Source of the DNA: Kocuria palustris
GTDB taxonomy: Bacteria; Actinomycetota; Actinomycetes; Actinomycetales; Micrococcaceae
Direction: 5' to 3'
DNA: 64,000 nt
Assembly: GCF_007666205.1 (NCBI RefSeq)
Contig: NZ_VDOR01000004.1
Location: 62,001-126,000, forward strand
In this document: positions 17,837 to 25,914 of the stretch, piece after piece
Position numbering within the stretch: position 1 is the first letter of the stretch
Layout: each line of letters starts with the position of its first letter
Position numbers and translations under genes: made by a program
The notes under the pieces: model-generated
What the model was told of the DNA's origin: nothing
Seen by the model: the letters and a program-made list of their open reading frames with translations, nothing else
Databases searched by the model: none

Positions 17837-19171
17837 TCACCGTGCTATCGACGAGCCTCCCCGGCCGGAGGACTCGTCCGTGGTGCCGATCTGCGGCGGC
17901 GTGGGCCCCGGCCGGGACTCCTCCGCGGCCAGGGAGTCGTACTCGTCGTGGGAGGCCCTGCCCTCCCGCTCGGTCCCGGGTGCGCCGGTGTGCTCGGCAT
18001 CCCTGGAGCGGTCCTGCTCGTCGGGATGCCGGGCATCCGAGGCCTGCGGGTCGCCGCCGCGGTCCTGCTCGTCCGCTCCGCTGCCCTCCTCCTCCTGCTC
18101 GTCCCGGTACTCGTCGAGCTTCTCGCGCTGCTCGTGGCCGCGCTTGGAGTAGGTCGCGATGCGCACGGCATCGGCGTCATCGAAGTTCGATCCCAGGGCG
18201 CCGGCCAGCAGGCCCATCGAGACGGACATCGACACGATCGCGATGTAGTCCCCGGGGCCCGGGGCGTAGCCCAGCTGGGAGGCGAGGTAGTCGGCATCGA
18301 TCACGATGACCGACAGCGCGCCGAGCGCGACGAAGAGCAGCGCGAAGACCATGACGACGCTGAGCAGCACCGTCACGAACGTCGCGATGTTCTCGACCGC
18401 GGCCCGGCCCGAGCCGGTGGCCGCACGGTCGTGGAACCACAGCCTGTTGCGCGTGATCAGCCACAGCGTGAACGTCAGGACCATCACCACGCCGATCAGC
18501 ACGTGGCGCGCCGGGCTCACGGCGACGGCCAGGGTCCAGATGCTGCCGAAGAACACGCCGAAGCCGCCGGAGGCCAGGCCCGCGGCGATGCCGCCGCTGA
18601 GCGCCGTGACCAGGCGGCCCGGCCGGTTGGTGCGCACCATCCCGGCGATCTGGCGCAGGCGGGCGGAGGGGCCCGGCCGCACCAGGTAGTGGACGTCCGT
18701 CTCCAGCCCGGGGCGCACGGCCACGTGGGAGACGCCGATCCCCTCGACGAGCTCGTCGCCATCGACCGGGCGCTGCGCATCGCGGGTGCTGACCTCCACC
18801 AGATCCACGATCAGATCCCGCGCCGAGGCCTGCAGGCGCAGCGCACCCAGCGACGGCAGCGAGATCATCGTGGAGCGCCCGGCGGCGTCGACCTCCGCGA
18901 TGACCGGCCGCTGATCCAGGGCACGCGGCAGATCGGTCAGGTAGACGAGGTAGCGCCAGTCATTGCGCTCGAGGATGCCCGGGGCGCGGGCGCTGAACGG
19001 GACGGTGCCGTCGTCGTTGAGGGGGAAGGTGAAGTGGCTGACCTCGGTCTCCCACGGCGTCCCGGTCCGGCGCGTGAGCCGCTCGGCGATCTCGTCGGCG
19101 AGGGCATCGGTCACGTTCTGGGGCACGCCGGGATCGGCGAGCAGGCCGAGGACCTGGGGCTGGGAGGGCAT
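17837..19171 (-). CDS. multi-domain membrane protein of unknown function
   Basis: 444 residues. The first ~185 are soluble alpha/beta sequence with two similar-looking parts (VSHFTFPLNDDGTVPFSARA; YLVYLTDLPRAL; ISLPSLGALRLQ). Four to five membrane segments follow between about 195 and 345 (GGIAAGLASGGFGVFFGSIW, VLIGVVMVLTFTLWLI, FVTVLLSVVMVFALLFVALG, YIAIVSMSVSMGLLAGALGS). The last ~95 residues are highly charged and repetitive in Glu, Asp, Arg and Ser, and probably disordered in the cytoplasm. I recognise no named family. It is divergent from uxaC across a 111-base region with inverted repeats, so shared control is possible but unproven. Confidence 0.7.
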   Translation of the reverse strand: MPSQPQVLGLLADPGVPQNVTDALADEIAERLTRRTGTPWETEVSHFTFPLNDDGTVPFSARAPGILERNDWRYLVYLTDLPRALDQRPVIAEVDAAGRSTMISLPSLGALRLQASARDLIVDLVEVSTRDAQRPVDGDELVEGIGVSHVAVRPGLETDVHYLVRPGPSARLRQIAGMVRTNRPGRLVTALSGGIAAGLASGGFGVFFGSIWTLAVAVSPARHVLIGVVMVLTFTLWLITRNRLWFHDRAATGSGRAAVENIATFVTVLLSVVMVFALLFVALGALSVIVIDADYLASQLGYAPGPGDYIAIVSMSVSMGLLAGALGSNFDDADAVRIATYSKRGHEQREKLDEYRDEQEEEGSGADEQDRGGDPQASDARHPDEQDRSRDAEHTGAPGTEREGRASHDEYDSLAAEESRPGPTPPQIGTTDESSGRGGSSIAR

Positions 19172-19182
19172 GCGGACATTCT

Positions 19183-19252
19183 CGCATCCGTCCGCCCGGC
19201 GGCCCGTCGGACGGGCGGATGCGGATCAGCAAGTTGCGGCAACCCGTTGTCC
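19183..19252. promoter_or_regulatory. inverted repeats and operator-like element before uxaC
   Basis: A 16-base inverted repeat (14 of 16 paired, 19183-19198 with 19208-19223) precedes GTTGC-G-GCAAC (19233-19243), overlapping CAAC-CC-GTTG (19240-19249). The latter resembles the perfect palindrome at 17752 (12 of 16). No clear ribosome site lies before uxaC. Confidence 0.35.
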
Positions 19253-19282
19253 GCGCCGCGCTCGCCCGAGTTGTCTGGTCCC

Positions 19283-20695
19283 ATGTCATCAGAGTCGATC
19301 GCATCCCATCCGGACCGTCTGCTGCCCGCGGACCCGGCCACCCGCTCCATTGCCCGCGGCCTGCTGAGCGAGGTCGAGCACCTGCCCATCGTCTCGCCGC
19401 ACGGCCACGTTCCGCCGGCCATGATCGCGGACGACACCCCGTTCCCGGATCCCACGGAGCTGTTCATCAGCCCGGACCACTACCTGACCCGCCTGCTGCA
19501 CGCCGACGGCGTCGACCTGGCCGATCTGCGCGTGGGCGGGCACCGGCAGACGGATCCGCGCGAGTCGTGGCGGATCTTCTGCCGGCACTGGCACCTCTTC
19601 GACGGCACGGCCACGGGCTACTGGCTGCGCTCGTCGTTCGCGAACGTGTTCGGCATCGACGACTCGAAGATCGACGAGGCCCACGCGGACGAGATCTACG
19701 ACCAGTTCATGGAGCTCGTGCAGAAGCCGGAGTTCCGCCCCCGGGCCCTGTTCGACAGCTTCGGCATCGAGGTCCTGGCGACCACCGACGACCCGCTGGA
19801 CACCCTGGAGCCGCATGACCGCGTGGCCGCCGACCCCTCGTTCCGCGGGCGCATGCTGCCCACGTTCCGCCCGGACTCCTACGTCCAGTTCGCCAAGCCG
19901 GGCTTCGCGGACCGAGTCCGTCGGCTCATCGACGAGGCCGGCGACGGCCTCACCGGCTACGCGGGCTACCTGCGGGCCATGGAGAACCGCCGCCGCTACT
20001 TCATCGACCACGGCGCCGTGTCCTCCGATCATGGCACCCACGACGCCCTGACGCTCAAGCTCGACGACGCCGAGGCCGACCGGCTGCTGCAGAAGGGCCT
20101 GGCCGGGCAGCACACGGCCGAGGAGGCGCACGCCTTCGAGGCGAACATGACCTATCAGTTCGCCCGGATGGCGGTCGAGGACGGCCTGGTCATGACCATC
20201 CACCCCGGCGTGCACCGCAACCACTCCCCCGAGACGTTCGCGCAGTTCGGACCCGACACCGGCCACGACATCCCGTTCCAGATGGAGTACACGCGCTCGC
20301 TGCAGCCGCTGCTGGGCGACTTCGGGAACCAGAAGGACTTCCACCTCGTCCTGTTCACGATCGACGAGACCGTGTTCTCCCGGGAGATCGCTCCCCTGGC
20401 CGGGTTCTACCCGTCGGTCTACATCGGCGCCCCGTGGTGGTTCATCGACGAGCCCGACGCGATGGCCCGCTGGCGCTCGGCGATCACCGGGACCGCCGGG
20501 TTCTCCCGGTCCTCCGGGTTCATCGACGACACCCGCGCGTTCACCTCGATCCCGGCCCGCCACGAGGCGTCGCGGCGCACGGAGGCATCGTTCCTGGCCC
20601 GGCTCGTGGCCGAGCACCGACTGAGCGAGGAGCGCGCCCGCGAGATCATCGTCGACATCGTCGACGCCGCACCCAGGAGGGCCTTCAAGCTGTGA
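19283..20695 (+). CDS. uxaC: glucuronate isomerase
   Basis: 470-residue uronate isomerase, the same length as E. coli UxaC; converts D-glucuronate to D-fructuronate (and galacturonate to tagaturonate). Amidohydrolase-superfamily motifs are visible: IVSPHGHVPP near residue 37, HWHLFDGTATGYWLR, EVLATTDDPLD, MTIHPGVHRNHSPETF and GAPWWFIDEPDAM. The ATG of MSSESIASHP was chosen because similarity starts there; the frame is open for 500 codons upstream without coding character. The next gene overlaps by four bases (GTGA), so translation is coupled. Confidence 0.96.
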   Translation: MSSESIASHPDRLLPADPATRSIARGLLSEVEHLPIVSPHGHVPPAMIADDTPFPDPTELFISPDHYLTRLLHADGVDLADLRVGGHRQTDPRESWRIFCRHWHLFDGTATGYWLRSSFANVFGIDDSKIDEAHADEIYDQFMELVQKPEFRPRALFDSFGIEVLATTDDPLDTLEPHDRVAADPSFRGRMLPTFRPDSYVQFAKPGFADRVRRLIDEAGDGLTGYAGYLRAMENRRRYFIDHGAVSSDHGTHDALTLKLDDAEADRLLQKGLAGQHTAEEAHAFEANMTYQFARMAVEDGLVMTIHPGVHRNHSPETFAQFGPDTGHDIPFQMEYTRSLQPLLGDFGNQKDFHLVLFTIDETVFSREIAPLAGFYPSVYIGAPWWFIDEPDAMARWRSAITGTAGFSRSSGFIDDTRAFTSIPARHEASRRTEASFLARLVAEHRLSEERAREIIVDIVDAAPRRAFKL

Positions 20696-22095
20696 GCACG
20701 CAACCGCTGAACCGCACCACGTGCACCGACGCCCCGGCGCCCCCGGTGCGCATCGTCCATCTGGGCCTGGGCGCCTTCCACCGAGCGCATCAGCTCTGGT
20801 ACACCCAGCACTCCGAGGCCGACCCGTCCGATCCGCAGTGGGGCTTCGCGTCCTTCACGGGCCGCTCGCCGCGGATGTCGGACCTGCTCGGCGCCCAGGA
20901 CGGGCTGTTCACGCTCATGGAGCGCGGCCCGGAGGGCGATGAGCCCGAGATCATCGGCGCCCTGGCCGACCCCCGCGCCGCCGACGACGTCGATCGGCTC
21001 TGGGAGCTGCTGGCCGCCGAGTCCACGGCGGCGGTCACCCTGACCATCACGGAGGCGGCCTACAACCTGGGCCCGGGACTGTCCTTCGACGCCTCGGACG
21101 AGACCGTGGCCCGGGACCTGGAGGCCCTGCGCGGGGCCTGGTCCGACGGCGGCTTCGACACCTCCGGCCTCGGGGTCCCGGAGTCACCGGCCGCCAAGCT
21201 GGTGGTGGGGCTGTCGGCGCGCCGGGCGGCCTCGGCCGGGCCGATCGCGGTCGTCTCGTGCGACAACCTCTCGGGCAACGACGCCGCGGCTCGCAGCGCG
21301 GTCCAGGGCCTGGCCGCCGAGGTGGACGCGCAGCTGGGCGCGTGGATCGAGCAGAACGTCTCCTTCGTGGGCACCTCGATCGATCGCATCACGCCGGCCA
21401 CCGAGGACTCCCTGCTCGATGACGTCGCGGAGGCCACCGGATTCGCGGATCAGGCGCCGGTCGTGACCGAGCCCTTCCGCAGCTGGGTCCTGCAGGGCGA
21501 CTTCCCCGCCGGGCGCCCGGAGTGGGAGCGGGCCGGGGCGGTGTTCGTCGACGACCTCGAGCCCTTCGAGCGGCGCAAGCTGTGGCTGCTCAACGGCTCC
21601 CACTCCCTGATGGCCTACGCGGCGCAGCAGCGCGGCCACGAGACCGTCGCCGAGGCCATCGGCGACGAGACCGTGCGCGGCTGGGTCGAGGCCTTCTGGG
21701 ACGAGGCGCAGCGCCACCTCACGGCACCGGAGCTGGAGATCCCGGCCTACCGGGCGGCGCTGATCGAGCGCTTCGAGAACCCCCGGATCCGCCACAGCCT
21801 GGCCCAGATCGCCGGCGACGGCTCCGCCAAGCTGCAGATGCGCGCGGTGCCCCTGCTGCGCGCCGAGCGCGAGGCGGGCCGCAGCGGCGAGGCCGCCGCG
21901 CGCCTGATCGCGGCCTGGACCGTCTTCCTGGAGGGCCGCGACTCCGTCCAGGACGCCAAGGCCGACGCCGTGCTCGAGGCCTCTCGCGCGCCCGACCGCG
22001 TCCGCGAGCTGATCCGGCTCCTGGACCGGGACCTGGCGCAGGACGACGGCGTCGTCGAGCAGGTCCAGGCCCTGGCCGAGGCCCTGTCCTCCTGA
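20692..22095 (+). CDS. uxuB: mannitol dehydrogenase-family hexuronate reductase (fructuronate reductase-like)
   Basis: 467-residue long-chain polyol dehydrogenase. The N-terminal NAD-binding part reads RIVHLGLGAFHRAHQLWY and the C-terminal domain has the family's Lys/Asn/His catalytic pattern, RRKLWLLNGSHSLMAYAAQQ, around residue 300. The family includes mannitol 2-dehydrogenase, fructuronate reductase (UxuB) and tagaturonate reductase (UxaB). Four-base overlap with uxaC and the uidA neighbour favour D-fructuronate reduction to D-mannonate, an inference from context. GTG start within the uxaC stop; AGGAGG lies about 15 bases upstream. A 19-base terminator stem follows. Confidence 0.85.
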   Translation: MSTQPLNRTTCTDAPAPPVRIVHLGLGAFHRAHQLWYTQHSEADPSDPQWGFASFTGRSPRMSDLLGAQDGLFTLMERGPEGDEPEIIGALADPRAADDVDRLWELLAAESTAAVTLTITEAAYNLGPGLSFDASDETVARDLEALRGAWSDGGFDTSGLGVPESPAAKLVVGLSARRAASAGPIAVVSCDNLSGNDAAARSAVQGLAAEVDAQLGAWIEQNVSFVGTSIDRITPATEDSLLDDVAEATGFADQAPVVTEPFRSWVLQGDFPAGRPEWERAGAVFVDDLEPFERRKLWLLNGSHSLMAYAAQQRGHETVAEAIGDETVRGWVEAFWDEAQRHLTAPELEIPAYRAALIERFENPRIRHSLAQIAGDGSAKLQMRAVPLLRAEREAGRSGEAAARLIAAWTVFLEGRDSVQDAKADAVLEASRAPDRVRELIRLLDRDLAQDDGVVEQVQALAEALSS

Positions 22096-22100
22096 GCCCG

Positions 22101-22142
22101 AAGGGGCGGCCCGCGCACGGCATCGTGCGCGGGCCGCCCCTT
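22101..22142 (+). terminator. terminator after the uxaC-uxuB operon
   Basis: A perfect 19-base stem with a GCAT loop, 6 bases after the stop codon; uidA begins 38 bases later. Confidence 0.8.
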
Positions 22143-22179
22143 CCGCACACCCGCATCCGCACAGCAGAAAGGCGACATC

Positions 22180-23970
22180 ATGCTGCGACCGCAGACCTCA
22201 CCCACCCGCGAGCTCGTCAACCTCGACGGGAGCTGGCGCTTCGCCGTCGACTGGGACCGCCGCGGCCTGGCGGACGGCTGGCAGTCCGCGCCTCTCGAGG
22301 GCCGCCTCGAGGCGCCCGTCCCGGGCTCGGTCAACGATCTCTTCCACGACGAGCGCATCCGCGACCACGTCGGGTACTACTGGTACCAGCGCGAGGTCCG
22401 CGTCCCCCGCGGCTGGGACGGCGAGCGCATCCTGATCCGCCTCGAGTCCGCGACGCACGAGGGCACCGTCTTCGTGGACGACCGGAAGGTGGCCGAGCAC
22501 CGCGGCGGCTACCTGCCCTTCGAGGCAGACATCACGGAGCACGTCGCCGCCGGCGAGACCTTCCGCCTGAGCATCGCCGTGAACAACGAGCTCACCAACG
22601 CCTCGATCCCCCCGGGCGAGATCGTGGAGCACGAGGACGGCCGCCGCACCCAGGAGTACAAGCACGACTTCTTCAACTACGCCGGCCTGCACCGCTCGGT
22701 GTGGCTGTACTCGCGCCCGGCCGCGCACGTCGAGGACATCACCGTCGTGACCGATCGCGACGGCTCGAGCGGGACGGTGGACTACCGGGTCGAGACCTCC
22801 GGCGGCTCCGGGGACGCCGAGGTCTCCGTCCGCGTCCTCGACGAGGCCGGGAAGGAGGTCGCCCAGGGCTCCGGCGCCTCCGGCACCCTGTCCATCCCGG
22901 ACGTGACCCTGTGGCAGCCCGGCGCCGGCTACCTGTACCGTCTGGTGGTCGAGCTGCGCTCGGACGGGCAGCTCGCGGACTCCTACTCCCAGAGCTTCGG
23001 CGTGCGCACCGTCGAGGTCCGCGGCAAGCAGGTCCTGATCAACGGGGAGCCGTTCTACTTCACCGGCTTCGGGATGCACGAGGACCACGAGACCCTCGGC
23101 AAGGGCCACTCCGACGCCCACATGATCCAGGACTTCCAGCTGCTCGAGTGGATCAACGCCAACTCGCTGCGCACCTCGCACTACCCGTACAGCGAGGACA
23201 TCATGGACTACTGCGACCGCCACGGCATCGTGGTGATCGACGAGACCGCCGCCGTCGGGCTCAACTGGGCGATCGCCGGCGGGATCATGGGCGGCGAGGA
23301 GGGCGGCACCTTCGAGCCCGGCCACGTGGACGACTCGACGGCCGCCTCCCACCGCCGCGAGATCGAGGAGCTGATCGCCCGCGACAAGAACCGCCCCGCC
23401 GTGGTCCTGTGGTCGATCGCCAACGAGCCCGACACGGCCGTGGACGCCGCCCGCGACTACTTCGAGCCGCTCGTGCGGCTGACCCGCGAGCTCGACCCGT
23501 CGCGCCCCGTGGGGTTCGTCAACGTCATGTTCGCGCCCGCGGGCAGGTGCACGGTCTCGGACCTCTTCGACGTCCTGATGATCAACCGCTACTACGGCTG
23601 GTACGTCCAGCCGGGCGATCTGGTCTCCGCCGAGCAGTCCCTCGAGGAGGAGCTGCGCGGCTGGGACGAGTACGGCAAGCCCGTGATCATGACCGAGTAC
23701 GGGGCCGACACGGTGGCCGGGCTGCACTCGGTCTACGACCAGCCCTTCACCGAGGACTACCAGGTGAGCTTCCTCGACATGTACCACCGGGTCTTCGACC
23801 GCGTGGAGTGCATGATCGGCGAGCACGTCTGGAACTTCGCCGACTTCCAGACCAAGTACGGCTACGCGCGCGTGGACGGCAACAAGAAGGGCGCCTTCAC
23901 CCGCGACCGCAGGCCGAAGGCCGCAGCGCGTGCGCTGAAGCGGCGGTGGGCGGACAAGCTCGGCCGCTGA
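22180..23970 (+). CDS. uidA: beta-glucuronidase (GH2)
   Basis: 596-residue GH2 beta-glucuronidase, cytoplasmic (no signal peptide). The jelly-roll N-terminal domain (LDGSWRFAVDWDRRGLADGW, VPGSVNDLF, YYWYQREVRVP) precedes an Ig-like domain and the TIM barrel from about residue 285. The acid/base Glu is near 416 (WSIANEPD) and the nucleophile near 506 (VIMTEYGADT). The NxK motif that reads the glucuronate carboxylate is present as VDGNKKGAFTRDR near residue 567, supporting glucuronidase over galactosidase. RTSHYPYSEDIMDYCDR is also typical. ATG has AGAAAGG upstream. It likely releases glucuronate for UxaC. Confidence 0.95.
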   Translation: MLRPQTSPTRELVNLDGSWRFAVDWDRRGLADGWQSAPLEGRLEAPVPGSVNDLFHDERIRDHVGYYWYQREVRVPRGWDGERILIRLESATHEGTVFVDDRKVAEHRGGYLPFEADITEHVAAGETFRLSIAVNNELTNASIPPGEIVEHEDGRRTQEYKHDFFNYAGLHRSVWLYSRPAAHVEDITVVTDRDGSSGTVDYRVETSGGSGDAEVSVRVLDEAGKEVAQGSGASGTLSIPDVTLWQPGAGYLYRLVVELRSDGQLADSYSQSFGVRTVEVRGKQVLINGEPFYFTGFGMHEDHETLGKGHSDAHMIQDFQLLEWINANSLRTSHYPYSEDIMDYCDRHGIVVIDETAAVGLNWAIAGGIMGGEEGGTFEPGHVDDSTAASHRREIEELIARDKNRPAVVLWSIANEPDTAVDAARDYFEPLVRLTRELDPSRPVGFVNVMFAPAGRCTVSDLFDVLMINRYYGWYVQPGDLVSAEQSLEEELRGWDEYGKPVIMTEYGADTVAGLHSVYDQPFTEDYQVSFLDMYHRVFDRVECMIGEHVWNFADFQTKYGYARVDGNKKGAFTRDRRPKAAARALKRRWADKLGR

Positions 23971-24013
23971 GGCCCGCGGCGCCCGGCCGATCGGGCGCCG
24001 CTGATCCCGCCGC

Positions 24014-24050
24014 GAGGGGCGGTCCCGGAGCCGATCCGGGGCCGCCCCTC
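24014..24050 (+). terminator. terminator after uidA
   Basis: A 16-base stem with one G-U pair and a 5-base loop. The rest of the 246-base gap before the next gene has no clear regulatory motif. Confidence 0.7.
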
Positions 24051-24216
24051 CCCTGCGTCCGGGCACCGCGGGAGAGACGCAGGCAACAGCCGGGAACCGC
24101 CGGGGCCCCTTCTGCGGCCCCGTGAACAATGGAGGGACGGGAGCTGAACAGCCTTCAGCCGCTGAGTCCGCCGCACCGACCTCGACGATGAGGGCGGCGG
24201 GATTGAGGAGACCTCC

Positions 24217-25653
24217 ATGTCCACAGAAGCAGGTGCCCCGGGGCGCACCGAGAACGAGGCGATGAAGCCTCTGCCCTGGAAGTCCGTCATCGGCTACGGA
24301 GCCGGCGACGCCGCGAACAACGTGGCCTTCACGACCACCACGATGTTCCTGCTCATCTACTACACCGATGTGCTGGGCCTGAGCGCCGTGGTCGGCGGCA
24401 TGATCCTGGGCGTCGTGCGCGTGCTCGACGCCTTCTTCGACATCTTCGCCGGGGCCGTCGTGGACGGCGCCAAGGTGCGCCGGCTCGGCAAGTTCCGCCC
24501 GTTCCTCGTGGTCGGAGCGGTGCCCCTGCTCATCCTGGCGTTCCTGAACTTCCACATCCCCCGGATCGGCGAGTCCGGGATGCTGCTGCTGGCCTTCCTT
24601 GCCTATGCGCTGATGGGCCTGGTCTACTCCCTGGTCAACATTCCGTTCGGGTCGATGGCCGGGGCCATGACCCAGCGCGACGACGACCGCGCCAAGCTCG
24701 GCTCGGCCCGCGTGGTCGGGGCCACCATCGTGGGCGCCTCGCTGAGCGCGTTCGTGGCGCCGCTGCTCGAGCCCGGCCCGGGCCTGCAGGGGATCTTCAC
24801 CCGCGTGCTGCTGACCCTCGTGATCGTGGGCTTCGTGCTCTACATCGTGTGCATCGCGACCACGCGCGAGCGCGTCGTGCGCGACGTGGCCTCCGTGCCC
24901 CTGCGCCGCAGCCTCAAGGCGGTCGGCCAGAACAAGCCGCTGCTGATGCTCATGGCCAGCTCGGTGTTCTTCCTGAGCTCCTACCTCTACCTGAACACGG
25001 TGCAGGTCTACTACGTCCGCGACGCCCTGAACGCCCCCGAGCTCTTCCCGGTCATCGCGATCGGGCAGCTGGCCATGACCTTCGTGCTCGTGATCCTCAT
25101 GCCGAAGCTGGTGCTGCGCTTCGGGAAGAAGCACCTGTACATGTTCTTCGGCGCGCTCGTGGTGCTCGGCGGACTGATCATGGCCTTCAACCCGGGCGGC
25201 TCGGCCGTCGGCGGGCTGATCGGCCTGCTCGTCGCCCTGGGCGGCGTGCTCGGCAACAACGTGGTGGTCTTCGCGCTGGAGGCCGACACCGTCGAGTACG
25301 GCGAGTGGAAGACCGGGGTGCGCTCCGAGGGCTCCATCTACGCCGTGTTCTCCTTCACCCGCAAGGTCGGCCAGTCCATCGGCGGCATGCTCGCGGGCGT
25401 GGGCCTGGGCTGGGCCGGCTACGTCTCGGGGGCGGCCGATCAGTCGGCGGAGACCTTGCACGGCATGCAGCTCACCTCGGGGCTCTTCCCGGCGGCGCTG
25501 GCGCTGATCGCCACGCTGATCATGATCCGCTACCCGCTCACCGAGAAGGCGCACACCGGGATCATGGAGCAGATCCAGATCCGCCGCGAGACCGGCACCA
25601 TGCCGCAGGTGGATCCGTTCGAGGACGAGCGGCGTCCGGGCCGCCGCCGCTGA
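24217..25653 (+). CDS. GPH-family sugar/glucuronide:cation symporter
   Basis: 478-residue glycoside-pentoside-hexuronide (GPH) symporter with about twelve membrane segments. Family signatures: IGYGAGDAANNVAFTTT at the start, TDVLGLS, VVRVLDAFFDIFAGAVVD near residue 75, GLVYSLVNIPFGSM, and the cytoplasmic EADTVEYGEWKTGVRSEG near residue 350. GPH members such as UidB carry glucuronides, and the position after uidA makes an aryl or oligosaccharide glucuronide a likely substrate (inferred). GAGGAG lies near the ATG. Two hairpins follow, so the second GPH gene has its own promoter. Confidence 0.9.
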   Translation: MSTEAGAPGRTENEAMKPLPWKSVIGYGAGDAANNVAFTTTTMFLLIYYTDVLGLSAVVGGMILGVVRVLDAFFDIFAGAVVDGAKVRRLGKFRPFLVVGAVPLLILAFLNFHIPRIGESGMLLLAFLAYALMGLVYSLVNIPFGSMAGAMTQRDDDRAKLGSARVVGATIVGASLSAFVAPLLEPGPGLQGIFTRVLLTLVIVGFVLYIVCIATTRERVVRDVASVPLRRSLKAVGQNKPLLMLMASSVFFLSSYLYLNTVQVYYVRDALNAPELFPVIAIGQLAMTFVLVILMPKLVLRFGKKHLYMFFGALVVLGGLIMAFNPGGSAVGGLIGLLVALGGVLGNNVVVFALEADTVEYGEWKTGVRSEGSIYAVFSFTRKVGQSIGGMLAGVGLGWAGYVSGAADQSAETLHGMQLTSGLFPAALALIATLIMIRYPLTEKAHTGIMEQIQIRRETGTMPQVDPFEDERRPGRRR

Positions 25654-25663
25654 CCCCGGGCTT

Positions 25664-25758
25664 CGGGAGGGCGTGCCCCTGCCCGCCCTCCCGATCCCCC
25701 GGCGGCTCGCGCTGCCGTCGCGGAGCCCGTCGTCCCCTTCTCCGGGGACGGCGGGCTC
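25664..25758 (+). terminator. two tandem terminator hairpins after the first GPH gene
   Basis: Stem 1 at 25664-25693 (10 bases) and stem 2 at 25723-25758 (15 bases, one G-U, loop TTCTCC). Confidence 0.7.
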
Positions 25759-25820
25759 TGCGCATGCCCGCCTGCGTGCGGGGTGTGTCCCGGGCAACAC
25801 ATGGCAATCCGAGGTGCCCC

Positions 25821-25869
25821 GTTCAGGGGCTGTTCAGGATGGACCGCAATCGGCAGTGAGGTCCCTCAC
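25821..25869 (+). promoter_or_regulatory. direct repeat and Crp-like palindrome before the second GPH gene
   Basis: GTTCAGG occurs at 25821 and 25832, eleven bases apart. GTGA-N6-TCAC (25856-25869) matches the Crp/GlxR core with the outer T/A replaced, and is itself a GTGAGG/CCTCAC palindrome. These lie 46-94 bases before the start codon. Confidence 0.4.
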
Positions 25870-25914
25870 GGGAGGGCAGCCCGCGCCGTCTCCTGAGAGA
25901 GGGACCCCATCCCC

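Noticed and set aside
24124-24135. Shared ACAATGGAGGGA element at 24126 and 41164 (and a shorter copy near 41809)
   Set aside because: Could be a -10 region, but no matching -35 or spacing; three short matches are within chance.
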